Source: Syntrophaceae bacterium (lineage in GTDB: Bacteria; Desulfobacterota; Syntrophia; Syntrophales; UBA2192). From it: 64,000 bases of DNA. The first letter of the stretch is position 1. The number at the start of each line of letters is the position of its first letter. Below are positions 17,415 through 26,268 of this stretch, piece after piece. A program made the translations under genes and the position numbers. Under the pieces are notes generated by a model. It was not told the DNA's origin, made no database searches, and saw only the letters and a program-made list of their open reading frames with translations. Where the stretch lies: positions 372,001 to 436,000 of the forward strand of contig JABLXY010000002.1 in the NCBI GenBank assembly GCA_013177795.1, read 5' to 3'.

Positions 17415-18720
17415 TTAAAATTCTGATAGCAACAAAAACACGTTACCTACTGATACGCCCTTAGGGGCACTATCGGTTTTTCATTGAGCCGGTAGTGGAA
17501 CAGCACCGTCAGGACGTTTTCGATCCCGCGGTCGCTCCAGCGGGCCCCGCATCGGCCCTGCGGTTGAGTTCCCTCATCTCCCGCTCCAGGGGAGCGGTGG
17601 TCGTGAAGGCAAAGCCCTTGTCGGCCTGCCAGCTGAAGGCGTGCGGCTGAGCGTTTTGGAGGTGCTCGGCCGACTGACGGAAGCCGTCGCGCTGCAGCTC
17701 TTTGATAAAGGCATCCAAGCCCTCGGGGGCTCGGGGCCCCCGGCGCCACAGCAACCGCTTGAGGCGCTTCTGGTAGTGCCGGCGCTGCTCGACCTGCATG
17801 CCGTCGAGCCAGAGGTAGTGATTGAGCTGGTGCACCAGATGCCAGCGGCAGCGCTGGACCGCAGAGGCACAGGCCTCGAGGTTCAGGCCCCCATCATGCA
17901 CGAGCCGCTCGATGGGCAACCCCAGCAGTCGCCGGCGAAGCCCCTCGGCATCACCCACGTGCACGTGCACCAGCCGCTTGACGATGGTCGGGCGTCCGGC
18001 CACCGCGGGACCCGGGATGGCGCTGACGGCCAGATAAACGGCCGAGCCCCGCGGGTTCTTCCCCGCCTTGACCCGGGTGCCGTCGACCAGCACGGTCTTG
18101 CCGGCCACCTCGTCGCTCGGGGCGAGCGTCGCGGCCCGGGCGGCGATCTGGCGCCGCAGCCCCTCCGGGGAAGGCGCATCGGCCAGCAGCGCGCGCAGGG
18201 CCCAGGAGGCCCGCCCGAAGGGCATCTGGATCCCCAGCCCGATGGCCTTCTCGACCAGCTCGTCGAGGAAGCGCCGCCCGAAGGGAAGCCCCAGCACGGC
18301 ATTGACCGGCCGAAACGTCCGGCCGCAGGCCTTGCAGCGCATCTGCAGGACCGCCAGTGACAGGCGCCCCCGCGACGTCCGCAGCACCCGGCTCCGCCAA
18401 CCCTTGCGGATCAGCGCCGTGCCGTCGCAGCGCGGACAGCGCAGCCGGCCCCGATGGGCCGACAGCCACTGCAGCTGGATGTCCCGAAGCCGCTGCCCGT
18501 AACTCCGGGGAAAGGCCTGATCGTACAGGGCGGCCAAATGAACAAACAACCGGTTGACAACGTCCCCGGGGCAGGCAACAATCCATCCGGGAGGGGTAAC
18601 TCTCCTGGGAGCATCTTGATACCTCCTTTCGAGTTTTGGCGAATTCTCCAAAGGCGTATCAGATGCTCTCTGCTTTTTCAAAGAACAGGTAACGCGTATT
18701 TTACGCTATCAAAATTCTAA
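17415..18720 (-). mobile_element. Mutator-like insertion sequence with imperfect inverted repeats
   Basis: 1306 bp. The left end (TTAAAATTCTGATAGCAACAAAA...CGTTACCTA, from 17415) is an imperfect inverted copy of the right end (reverse complement TTAGAATTTTGATAGCGTAAAA...CGTTACC, ending 18720), about 35 bases each. One transposase gene fills the element. No target duplication is visible at the borders, suggesting age or later rearrangement. The right end lies 30 bases from the first pilin start codon. Confidence 0.8.
17447..18681 (-). pseudogene. Mutator-like (IS256/ISH6-type) transposase with C-terminal frameshift
   Basis: The main frame (18681 to 17509) has an N-terminal zinc ribbon (LRCPRCDGTALIRKGW and MRCKACGRTFRP), then core segments VLVDGTRVKAG, VHDGGLNLEACASAV, RCRWHLVHQLNHYLWLDG and LEREMRELNRRADAG. 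Family proteins continue in a way that matches another frame: ARWSDRGIENVLTVLFHYRLN, which runs to a stop at 17447. One missing G in the GGGG run near 17548 restores a continuous protein of about 410 residues. So it is either a recent inactivating deletion or a slippage site. The exact IS family is not certain; the acidic triad pattern fits the mutator superfamily. Confidence 0.75.
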
Positions 18721-18749
18721 ACACACAATTTATGCAAGGAGGATTGAGA

Positions 18750-18914
18750 ATGGAAAAGCTGATTCGTTTCTTCAAGGATGAGGAGGGTGCCACCGCAGTC
18801 GAGTACGGGCTTATCGTCGTCCTGATCGCAATCGCCATCATTGTCGGCGCCGGTCTGCTCGGCACGAACCTCAACGCTCTCTTCACGCGTGTCGCAAACA
18901 CGCTGGGCAGCTGA
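18750..18914 (+). CDS. flp: Flp-type pilin, major subunit of the Tad pilus
   Basis: 54 residues. The start at 18750 has AAGGAGG 7 bases upstream. A short charged leader (MEKLIRFFKDEE) precedes the processing site, with cleavage expected before G/ATAVEYGLIVVLIAIAII. The conserved Glu and Tyr of Flp pilins (VEYGLI) follow, then a hydrophobic helix and the short tail LNALFTRVANTLGS. The prepilin peptidase two genes downstream would process it. A strong hairpin follows, which may favour high pilin expression relative to the rest of the operon. Confidence 0.95.
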   Translation: MEKLIRFFKDEEGATAVEYGLIVVLIAIAIIVGAGLLGTNLNALFTRVANTLGS

Positions 18915-18927
18915 TGTTTTGACAATT

Positions 18928-18967
18928 GGCGGGAGGCGCAGCTTCGAAACCGGCTGTGCCTCCCGCC
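18928..18967 (+). terminator. Strong hairpin after the major pilin gene
   Basis: A 15-bp stem with one G-U pair (18928-18942 with 18953-18967), loop TTCGAAACCG, lies in the 84-base gap between the two pilin genes. There is no T-tract, so partial termination or 3' mRNA protection is more likely than complete termination. Confidence 0.65.
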
Positions 18968-18998
18968 TTCCGGCATCGCCACCGGCGAGGAGCTTCCG

Positions 18999-19196
18999 AT
19001 GATTGCGGACAAACGACGGTATCATGCGCGTGAAGAGGCGAACAAGAACCGCCTGGAGTGCCAGCGAGGCGCGACGGCGGTCGAATACGCGCTGATCCTC
19101 ATGGCCGTGGCGCTGGTGGTCGTAATCGGAATCGGAAGCCTCGGAACGGCCGTGGCTGATCTCTACAACACAATCGTGGAACGCATATTCCACTGA
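18999..19196 (+). CDS. Second Flp-type pilin or minor pilin
   Basis: 65 residues. Its leader (about 1-23) is longer than in the first pilin. The processing region RGATAVEYALILMAVALVVVIGIG has the same conserved Glu-Tyr and hydrophobic helix, followed by the tail VADLYNTIVERIFH. Half the shared core is identical to the first pilin. It is separated from it by the hairpin at 18928-18967 and is likely expressed less strongly, as a minor or alternative subunit. Confidence 0.88.
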   Translation: MIADKRRYHAREEANKNRLECQRGATAVEYALILMAVALVVVIGIGSLGTAVADLYNTIVERIFH

Positions 19197-19214
19197 AAAA
19201 GGCGGCGGCGGAAA

Positions 19215-19733
19215 ATGATCCATCACAGTCAGGCAATCATTCTTATTATCCTTCTCGTCGTTGCGGTCGTTTTCGATCTGCGTGAGCGAAGGGTCCCGAA
19301 TTGGCTGACCCTTCCCTTCATGGCCGCCGGAGTCGCCTACCATGCAGCTGCCAATGGCCTGCCCGGGGTGCTCTTCAGCCTGATGGGCCTCGCGCTCGGC
19401 ATCTCGCTTCTCATCATTTTCTACGCTGCCGGCGGCATGGGGGCAGGCGATGTGAAGCTGATGGGCGCCGTGGGGAGTCTGCTGGGGCCTGCCAATGTCC
19501 TCTACGCCTTCGTCTACAGCGCGCTGATCGGGGGGATTTACGCAGCCGCCGTCCTTTACCGGCACAGTGCGCTGCGATCATCCATCGAACGCCTCGCCAG
19601 CGTGCCGGTGGACTTTGCGAGGACGGGCCAATGGTTCTGGTCCCCCTCGCCCGCGTCACGGAAGATACCGCGCATCTGTTATGGAGTCGCTATCTCCCTT
19701 GGGACGGGAATATACGTTCTGAGGTCTCTATAA
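19215..19733 (+). CDS. cpaA: Prepilin peptidase TadV/CpaA (A24 family)
   Basis: 172 residues, polytopic. Catalytic aspartates of the GxGD aspartyl prepilin peptidases are visible: the first in VVFDLRERRVPNWLT (about residue 20) and the second in GGMGAGDVKLMGAVGSLLG (about residue 78). It lacks the N-terminal methyltransferase domain of type IV pilin peptidases, as expected for TadV/CpaA. It would remove the Flp leaders and process the TadE-like pseudopilins. It starts 18 bases after the second pilin, on the same transcript. Confidence 0.93.
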   Translation: MIHHSQAIILIILLVVAVVFDLRERRVPNWLTLPFMAAGVAYHAAANGLPGVLFSLMGLALGISLLIIFYAAGGMGAGDVKLMGAVGSLLGPANVLYAFVYSALIGGIYAAAVLYRHSALRSSIERLASVPVDFARTGQWFWSPSPASRKIPRICYGVAISLGTGIYVLRSL

Positions 19734-19815
19734 GGGGAAGAAGGGCTTGAGAGTGCATGCTGTCGCGTAACGATGCAGCCGGAGTCGCTGCGTAAATAAA
19801 GGAGGCATCAAGACC

Positions 19816-20673
19816 ATGAAGCAGTTCTGGAGCAAATTGGCGGACAAGCAGAAGCCGCTGCTGCTGTTCGGCTGCGCCGTCGCCATCGCGCTTGTCGTCA
19901 CCATCCTGACCTACGGGTGGCTCAAGCAGTCGATCGGCTCCCAGGCGCAGGCTCGGGAGACGCAGCCGGTCGTGGTGGCTGCCGTGGACATCCCCTGGGG
20001 GACGTCCATAACGGCGGGGATGGTGAAGACCACGCCGTTCCTGAAGGAAAGCCTGGCACCCGGCCACTTTGCGGATCCGGCGCAGGTCGTGGGCCGGACC
20101 ATCGTACAGCCGGTGCGGACGGGCGAGCCCATCTTCGAGACGAAGCTCGCGCCGACCACCGTGGCCGCCGGCGGCGTCGCGGCGCTGGTGACGCCCAAGA
20201 AGCGGGCCATGGCCGTCAAGGTCGACAAGGTTGTGGGGGTCTCCGGCTTCATCCATCCCGGCAACCGCGTGGACGTCCTGGTGACCATCTCGAAGGCGGA
20301 CAGGGCCAACCATCCGGAAACGAAGATCGTCCTCGAGAACATCCTGGTGTTGGCGACGGGGACGGAACTGGAGAAAACGGGCAGGCAGGAGAAGCCTTCC
20401 CAGGTCGACGTCATCACACTGGAGGTGACGCCCGAGGAGGGAGAAAAGCTGGCTCTTGCCGCAACGGAAGGAAAGCTGCAGCTCGCCCTTCGGAATTTTT
20501 CCGATACCAGCTCGGTGGAGACCCGTGGGATCACGATCCCCTCTTTACTCTCTAAGTCCGCCGCGCCGGAAAAGCCCGCGAAGCAACCCGCAACCCGAAA
20601 GTCCGCACCGGCGCCCTCCTACACCGTCGAGACGATCAGGGGCAGCAAGGTCACGGAAACCAACTTCAAATAG
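19816..20673 (+). CDS. cpaB: CpaB/RcpC pilus assembly protein
   Basis: 285 residues. One N-terminal membrane anchor (about 17-36) precedes a SAF domain (VVVAAVDIPWGTSITAGMV, about 54-115) and the CpaB/RcpC region (MAVKVDKVVGVSGFIHPGNRVDVLVT, about 133-160). The C-terminus is Pro/Ala/Lys-rich. CpaB is an inner-membrane-anchored periplasmic protein thought to work with the CpaC secretin. It starts after a GGAGG site and is directly followed by the secretin gene. Confidence 0.93.
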   Translation: MKQFWSKLADKQKPLLLFGCAVAIALVVTILTYGWLKQSIGSQAQARETQPVVVAAVDIPWGTSITAGMVKTTPFLKESLAPGHFADPAQVVGRTIVQPVRTGEPIFETKLAPTTVAAGGVAALVTPKKRAMAVKVDKVVGVSGFIHPGNRVDVLVTISKADRANHPETKIVLENILVLATGTELEKTGRQEKPSQVDVITLEVTPEEGEKLALAATEGKLQLALRNFSDTSSVETRGITIPSLLSKSAAPEKPAKQPATRKSAPAPSYTVETIRGSKVTETNFK

Positions 20674-20690
20674 AGGGGGAAAAGGGAGCC

Positions 20691-22169
20691 ATGAAAATTC
20701 GACGCATTACGCATACCACGGCCGCGGCTGCTCTCAGCCTGCTCCTTCTGCTCGTCTTCATCGCGCCGCAGCTCTGCGATGCCGCCGGACCGTCTGCCGT
20801 CACCGTGAACAACCTGCCGACGAAGAAGCTCAGCCTCTCCGTCGGGAAGTCGACCGTCGTCGAGTCCGCCGAAGCCATCAGGCGCGTCTCCGTTGCCGCG
20901 CCCGACATCGCCGACACGGTCGTGCTCTCGGCCCGCCAGATCTACGTGACGGGGAAATCCTCGGGGATCACGACTCTCACCCTCTGGAACGACGCGAACC
21001 GCGTCTCGGCCGTCTTCGACGTGGAGATCCTCCCCGACGTGGCCGCCCTCAAGGAGAAGATCCATCAGGTCTTCCCGAACGAGAAGGACATCAAGGTCCT
21101 GGGGACTCACGAAAGCATCACCCTGTCGGGCACCGTCTCCAGCGCGGCGAACCTGAACCAGATCGTCCGGCTGGCCGAGGCTTACGCGCCCGTGGACAAG
21201 CAGTCGGGCAAGCCGAAGCTGCTCAACCTCGTCGATGTCGGCGGGGTTCACCAGGTCATGCTGGAGGTCCGCGTCGCCGAGATGTCCCGCAGCCTGCTGC
21301 GGCGCCTCGGGGTGAATTTCTCCTACATCAGCGACAGCGGCACGAACTTTGGGATCTCCCTGCTGAACAGTCTGACGAGGCTTCCCGCGGCCGGCTGGCC
21401 CGGAAACCCCCTGACCGTGGGCGACAACATCAACTGGGCCTTCCGCTTCACGGGCGCCGGCGCCACGTGGACCGGTTTCATCGACGCGCTGAAGGAAAAC
21501 GGCCTCACGAAGGTACTCGCCGAGCCGACGCTGATCACCCTGAGCGGGCGCTCCGCCAGCTTCCTGGCCGGCGGTGAGTTTCCCATCCCCGTGCCGCAGG
21601 CAACGGGGGGCGCCACGACGATCACGATCGAGTACAAGACCTTCGGCGTGGGCCTCAACTTCACGCCCACCGTGCTGAGCAACGGCAAAATCAGCATGGC
21701 GGTCAACCCCGAGGTCTCGGACCTGGACTTCACAAGGGCCGTGGCCGTCCAGGGGTTCCTGATCCCGAGCGTCAACACCCGGCGCGTCTCGACGGTGATC
21801 GAGCTGGGTGACGGCCAGAGCTTCGCCGTGGCGGGGCTCCTCAAGGACGATGTCCGCGAAGACGTTAAGAAGTTCCCCGTGCTGGGCGACATCCCGATCC
21901 TGGGGGCCCTGTTCCGCAGCACCTCGTTCCAGAAGAACGAGACGGAGCTCATCGTCATTGTGACGCCCCACCTCGTGAAGCCGCTCGACATGGCGAAGCA
22001 GACCCTTCCCACCGACGCCTTCATCGAGCCTGACGACTTCGAGTTCTACCTCCTGGGGGCGCTTGAGGGGCGGGAGAAGAAGACCACTGCGAAATCGCCG
22101 GCCGCGTCCGTGCCCGGGCTGAGGAAGGGCAGCGGCCTCGAGGGCGACTTCGGCTACATCAAACCCTGA
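20691..22169 (+). CDS. cpaC: CpaC/RcpA outer-membrane secretin
   Basis: 492 residues. It has a signal peptide (about 1-31), an N-terminal pilus-formation (BON-adjacent) domain (NNLPTKKLSLSVGKSTVVE, about 36-105), a BON-like segment (DIKVLGTHESITLSGTV) and the secretin core (about 190-435). The core includes the VAEPTLITLSGRSASFLAGGEFPIP-type gate and VPVLGDIPILGALFRS, the hallmark near the C-terminus. It forms the outer-membrane channel for the Tad pilus. Preceded by a GGGGGAAAAGGGAG site and followed 19 bases later by a small lipoprotein that may help its assembly. Confidence 0.95.
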   Translation: MKIRRITHTTAAAALSLLLLLVFIAPQLCDAAGPSAVTVNNLPTKKLSLSVGKSTVVESAEAIRRVSVAAPDIADTVVLSARQIYVTGKSSGITTLTLWNDANRVSAVFDVEILPDVAALKEKIHQVFPNEKDIKVLGTHESITLSGTVSSAANLNQIVRLAEAYAPVDKQSGKPKLLNLVDVGGVHQVMLEVRVAEMSRSLLRRLGVNFSYISDSGTNFGISLLNSLTRLPAAGWPGNPLTVGDNINWAFRFTGAGATWTGFIDALKENGLTKVLAEPTLITLSGRSASFLAGGEFPIPVPQATGGATTITIEYKTFGVGLNFTPTVLSNGKISMAVNPEVSDLDFTRAVAVQGFLIPSVNTRRVSTVIELGDGQSFAVAGLLKDDVREDVKKFPVLGDIPILGALFRSTSFQKNETELIVIVTPHLVKPLDMAKQTLPTDAFIEPDDFEFYLLGALEGREKKTTAKSPAASVPGLRKGSGLEGDFGYIKP

Positions 22170-22188
22170 CCGACGGAAAGGAGAACCC

Positions 22189-22464
22189 ATGAGAATCCAC
22201 ATCGCAATCGCCCTCGTCGCGCTCTTCGGCATTGGTCTGCTCGCGTCCTGCGCGCCCACGCGGGTGGAAATGGACTACGGGACCTCGCACAAGCTGCAGA
22301 TGGTCAACCAGATCGCCAACCCCGACGCGGGGAAGGACGTAAAGCCCGTCGAGGGCATGGACGGCCAGACCTCCTCGGTGGTGATCACCAAGCACCGCAA
22401 GGAATTCGAGAAACAGGAGAAGCAGCAGGCCCCGATCTTCAACATCACGACACCGGCCAAGTGA
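22189..22464 (+). CDS. Small lipoprotein of the tad locus, candidate secretin pilotin
   Basis: 91 residues. A short signal ends in LLASC (Cys21), a good lipobox, with AAAGGAG upstream of the start. The mature part of about 70 residues is hydrophilic (VEMDYGTSHKLQMVNQIANP), resembling the small lipoproteins found between secretin and TadE genes in other tad loci. Its position directly after the secretin gene suggests a pilotin or secretin-stabilising role; this is inference from context. Confidence 0.75.
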   Translation: MRIHIAIALVALFGIGLLASCAPTRVEMDYGTSHKLQMVNQIANPDAGKDVKPVEGMDGQTSSVVITKHRKEFEKQEKQQAPIFNITTPAK

Positions 22465-22494
22465 GGGCGTGAGGTGCAGCCAGAGGAGGACCCG

Positions 22495-22986
22495 ATGATC
22501 CGGCGGGGGGCGCTCGGCAGGATGAGCAAGGGAAGCACGATCGTGGAGTTCGCGGTCACGCTGCTCGTTTTCATCACCCTGCTTGTCGCAATCATCGAGT
22601 TCGGGTGGCTGTTCTTTATCCAGCACACCCTGCAGTACGCCACGCGTGAAGGGACACGGCTTGCCCTCGTGGGAGGGACGCTCAACGACCCGTCGGGTAA
22701 CCCCATGACGCGGGTGGACTCGATCGTTCGGACGATCCGGGATGCGGCTTCCCTGGCTGTGAATCCCGATGGGCTGCTCATCGCCGTCTACCCCGTGAGT
22801 GCAACCTTCGGCGACCCCGTCAACTGGCAGAACCTGCAAGACGCCGGAAGGCCCGGGGATTACATGCGGGTGCGGACGCGGGTCGTCCACACGTTCTTCA
22901 CGCCCCTGATCGGGAGCTTCTTCCCCGGGGGGCAGATCACCCTGCAGGCGGAAGGGACCTATCGGAACGAGCTATTCGACGAGTGA
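22495..22986 (+). CDS. tadE: TadE-like pseudopilin
   Basis: 163 residues. ATG 22495 has AGAGGAGGA 5 bases upstream; a GTG at 22474 is less likely. A short basic leader precedes KGSTIVEFAVTLLVFITLLVAIIEFGWLFF, the TadE signature with Glu at +5 of the processed helix. The periplasmic part carries the family TREGTRLALVGG segment after the helix. TadE proteins are minor pseudopilins processed by TadV and needed for Flp pilus biogenesis. The next gene is a second TadE paralogue. Confidence 0.9.
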   Translation: MIRRGALGRMSKGSTIVEFAVTLLVFITLLVAIIEFGWLFFIQHTLQYATREGTRLALVGGTLNDPSGNPMTRVDSIVRTIRDAASLAVNPDGLLIAVYPVSATFGDPVNWQNLQDAGRPGDYMRVRTRVVHTFFTPLIGSFFPGGQITLQAEGTYRNELFDE

Positions 22987-23032
22987 GAGCCGCATTCGAA
23001 GGCGTTCCTCGTCACAACAGGATGGACAGGAG

Positions 23033-23644
23033 ATGAGAAGCACGAGTCCGAATCGCAGGCATAGAGTTCTCTCTCCCTCACTCGGCAGTCAGGAGGGGCA
23101 GCGGGGCGCGGCGCTCCTGGAGCTGGCGTTCCTGCTCCCGATCCTGATCGTCCTGGTCTTGGGCATCATCGATTTCGGGAGGCTCATCCACGCGCGCCTC
23201 GTGGTGACCAACGTGAGCCGCGAGGGGGGAAGCCTCGGCTCCCGGGACATCCGCGTGGGCAGTCAGCTCGTCAGCATGCTCCAGGCCTCGGCCGCACCTT
23301 TCAACCTGAGCGGCCGCGAGGGACGAATCTATGTCACCAAGATCCGGGCGGGCGAGAGCCTTCTCGAACCGGAGCCTTACATCCACAGCCGTGCGACAGG
23401 GGGCACGCTCGACGTGCCGAGCGGGATCACGGGCAACGTCGGGGACACGCCCGGCGGGCTGCAGGACCCCATCTATGGCCGTCTTCGTTTCAGGGCGGCG
23501 AACAACACCTCGGACATCTCGGAGGTGACCATCGTCGAGGTCTACTACCTCTACCGCACGATCACACCGCTGCCCCAATTCATCCAGGGCCTGATCCTGC
23601 CGGATCGCGGAGGCATTCTCATCGGCAGCCGGGCGACATTTTAG
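23033..23644 (+). CDS. TadE-like pseudopilin, second copy
   Basis: 203 residues. A 26-residue polar leader precedes GAALLELAFLLPILIVLVLGIIDFGRLIHARLVVTNVSREG, the TadE-like helix and the following conserved NVSREG. The periplasmic domain is longer than that of its upstream paralogue. It follows the first tadE by 46 bases and precedes the vWA tadG by 8 bases, so it belongs to the same transcript. Confidence 0.88.
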   Translation: MRSTSPNRRHRVLSPSLGSQEGQRGAALLELAFLLPILIVLVLGIIDFGRLIHARLVVTNVSREGGSLGSRDIRVGSQLVSMLQASAAPFNLSGREGRIYVTKIRAGESLLEPEPYIHSRATGGTLDVPSGITGNVGDTPGGLQDPIYGRLRFRAANNTSDISEVTIVEVYYLYRTITPLPQFIQGLILPDRGGILIGSRATF

Positions 23645-23652
23645 GGGGAACC

Positions 23653-25005
23653 ATGAAGAGAGCAGAACATCGCGTTGCGGAGACAACCGGCGGCAGGATG
23701 AGGGACAATCGCGGCGCCTTCGCAGTGATCTTCGCCCTGGTTCTTGTCGTGCTACTGGGTTTCACCGCCCTCGGCATCGAGGCGGGCCGTTGGTACCTCG
23801 TGCGTGCGGAGCTGGCCAAGGGGGTGGATGCGGGGGCCCTCGCGGCGGCGAAGAACATCTCGAACCCCTATGTCGACCCTGTGGTGATCGCCCGCGAATT
23901 CGGGGAGGAGAACTTCCGGGCCGGCTATATCGACACCCCGGAGTCAGGGACGGGCGTCGTGAGGTTCAGCGCCCAGATGCTGGCCGAAAACCGTGTGAGC
24001 GTGAGGGGCGACGTGAATGCCAGGGCCCACCTGGCAAGGCTCTTCGGCGTCGACACGATCCCCGTCAGCGCGGTCGGTGTCGCCCAGCGCAGGGAAGTGG
24101 AGATCATGATGATCCTCGACCGCTCGGGCTCCATGGCCGGTCAGAAGATGACCGATCTCAAACGGGCGGCCAACAGCTTTCTCGACTTCTTCGTGGAGAC
24201 CCAGGCGGAGGACCGGGTGGGTCTGATCAGCTTCGCCACCACGGTTTCCCTGGACCGGCCACTGGGAAGCGATTTCGTCGATCCCATGCGGAGCGCGATC
24301 AATGCCATGACGGCCGTGGGCGCAACGAACACGGAGGATGCCCTCGACCGGGCCGGCGGGACAGGCAGCTTCACGGACCAGTCCGGCCTCCCGGGCGACC
24401 GGCGCGTCCAGCAGTTCGCCGTCTTCTTCTCCGACGGCATGCCCACGGCCCTCCGGGAGCGCTTCCGGTGGAACGGCCAGGATTACGACGGGGTCGCCTA
24501 TGGCGTGGGCTCGTCGGGCCGGGCCAACTGCAGGACGTCGGATTACCCCTACATGAGCGTGTACAGCCGGCTGCACCGGCCCACGGGAACCGACAACTTC
24601 TACCCGGACGTCAACCCCGCCACGACGGGAGACGGCAGGAGGACGAGTGGCACGAATGCAACGAGTTGCTGCTGCCCGCGCTACTTGAACACAAAGTGGT
24701 ACATCTTCGAGTCCCTCCCGGTTCCCGGGTACACGGCGGAGCAGTGCAGCATCCCCATGAACCAGCTACTCCCGCACTTCTGCAGCCTGACCCGGCAGCT
24801 CGCCCTGCAGAACGCCCAGACACTGAAGAACCGGGGCATCAAGATCTACGCCGTGGGGCTGGGGTCGAGCAGCGAGATCGACCCGGCCTTCCTGCGCAGC
24901 CTCTCCAGCGGGGAGGGGTACACGTATATCGCGCCGACGTCGTCGGAGCTGGAGGCGATCTTCATCCGGATCGCCAGGGACATCAAGCTGAGGCTTGTGC
25001 AGTAA
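23653..25005 (+). CDS. tadG: TadG-like protein with von Willebrand factor A domain
   Basis: 450 residues. An N-terminal TadE/TadG helix (RGAFAVIFALVLVVLLGFTALGIEAGRWYLVRAELAKGVDAGALAAA, about 19-66) is followed by a periplasmic vWA domain from about 150. Its MIDAS motif is LDRSGSMAG (about residues 156-164), with supporting loops EDALDRAGG and VFFSDGMPTA. A cysteine cluster (NATSCCCPRYL) within the domain is unusual and may form disulfides. TadG anchors or supports the pilus in the envelope. It starts 8 bases after the preceding tadE. Confidence 0.9.
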   Translation: MKRAEHRVAETTGGRMRDNRGAFAVIFALVLVVLLGFTALGIEAGRWYLVRAELAKGVDAGALAAAKNISNPYVDPVVIAREFGEENFRAGYIDTPESGTGVVRFSAQMLAENRVSVRGDVNARAHLARLFGVDTIPVSAVGVAQRREVEIMMILDRSGSMAGQKMTDLKRAANSFLDFFVETQAEDRVGLISFATTVSLDRPLGSDFVDPMRSAINAMTAVGATNTEDALDRAGGTGSFTDQSGLPGDRRVQQFAVFFSDGMPTALRERFRWNGQDYDGVAYGVGSSGRANCRTSDYPYMSVYSRLHRPTGTDNFYPDVNPATTGDGRRTSGTNATSCCCPRYLNTKWYIFESLPVPGYTAEQCSIPMNQLLPHFCSLTRQLALQNAQTLKNRGIKIYAVGLGSSSEIDPAFLRSLSSGEGYTYIAPTSSELEAIFIRIARDIKLRLVQ

Positions 25006-25047
25006 CAGACGATTGTTTCATCAGTGAAGAGATCGAGGTGACAGGCT

Positions 25048-26226
25048 ATGGTTAGCAGAAAGAGAACCGTCAGGCTCGAGATCCGCAACGATAAGGTCAG
25101 GGACCAGCTCGCCCTGATCATCGCCTCCATGGAAGGGTTCCTGGTCCAGAGCATGCACGACACGATGCCCGCGGATCTTCTCATCATGGAGATCGGCGAG
25201 GACACGGCCCAGGATTTCGATACCCTGGCCCGCGCCCGGGCTACGGGCAAGGCGGCGGACTTCTTCCTCACGTCAAAGAACGTGAGCCCCGACGTGCTGA
25301 TCCAGGCCCTGCGCATGGGCGTCAAGGAATTCATCCCTCAGCCCCTCAACGAGGTGGAGCTGCGCAAGGCCCTTCTGAAGTACCGCGACGGTGGGGAACC
25401 CGCGCCGGCCCAGCCGAAGGGCCCGCAGCGCAAGGGGCAGATCATCAACGTCCTCGGCGTCAAGGGCGGCGTGGGGACGACGACGATCGCCGTGAACCTC
25501 GCCGACAGCCTCGTGCGGCTCGACGGGCAGCTGGCGGTGGCCCTTATCGACATGAACCGCCTCTTCGGCGAGATCCCGCTGTTTTTGAGCCTGGAGCACG
25601 TCTTCAACTGGGTGGACATCTCGAAGAACATCGCGCGCCTCGACGCCACGTACCTCACGGGGATCCTCTACCGTCACCGATCGGGCCTCCGGGTACTGCC
25701 TTCGCCGGACCGCGTAGACGACAAGGCCACGGTGACACCGCAGGTTGTCGAGGCCATGCTGAGGCTCATGCGGACCATGTTCGACTACGTCATCATCGAC
25801 GGCGGCCAGGCGATGGACGACATCTCCAGAACGATCCTGCGAAGCGCCGACAAGGTGCTGCTCGTCGCCGGGCTGAGCCTGCCCTGCCTCATCAACGTGA
25901 AGAAGCTCATGAAAATCTTCCTTGAGCTCGGCTACCCCCCCGAGCCCTCGGTGGAGGTGATCATCAACCGCTTCGACAAGAGATCCGTCATCACCCTGCG
26001 CGAGGCCGAGCAGAGCACGGGCAAGAAGGTCTTCTGGGTGGTGCCCAACGACTTCAACGCCACGATGAGCGCCATCAATCAGGGCAAGCCCCTGTCCATG
26101 GTGGAGCCGGGGGCCGAGGTCACCGAGGCCATCGCGGAGATGGCCGCCGCGCTGGCGGGACGTCACACGGGCGGCCGGGAGAAGGAAAAGGAACGGCGCG
26201 CCTTCCTGGGGCTGAAGCTGTATTGA
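25048..26226 (+). CDS. cpaE: TadZ/CpaE pilus-positioning ATPase
   Basis: 392 residues. An N-terminal atypical receiver domain (about 8-110) is followed by a ParA/MinD-type ATPase with the deviant Walker A KGGVGTTTIAVNLA (about 136-149) and FDYVIIDGGQAMDDIS. TadZ/CpaE localises the Tad machinery to the pole. The C-terminal tail is basic. It lies 42 bases after tadG and is separated from cpaF by about 200 bases that contain an interspersed repeat. Confidence 0.93.
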   Translation: MVSRKRTVRLEIRNDKVRDQLALIIASMEGFLVQSMHDTMPADLLIMEIGEDTAQDFDTLARARATGKAADFFLTSKNVSPDVLIQALRMGVKEFIPQPLNEVELRKALLKYRDGGEPAPAQPKGPQRKGQIINVLGVKGGVGTTTIAVNLADSLVRLDGQLAVALIDMNRLFGEIPLFLSLEHVFNWVDISKNIARLDATYLTGILYRHRSGLRVLPSPDRVDDKATVTPQVVEAMLRLMRTMFDYVIIDGGQAMDDISRTILRSADKVLLVAGLSLPCLINVKKLMKIFLELGYPPEPSVEVIINRFDKRSVITLREAEQSTGKKVFWVVPNDFNATMSAINQGKPLSMVEPGAEVTEAIAEMAAALAGRHTGGREKEKERRAFLGLKLY

Positions 26227-26268
26227 GAGGTGTAAGGCATTCACAGAAGAAGCTGCATATCGATAGCG

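Noticed and set aside
18732-18749. Longer start for the first Flp pilin at 18732
   Set aside because: The AAGGAGG site lies within that extension and is correctly spaced only for 18750.
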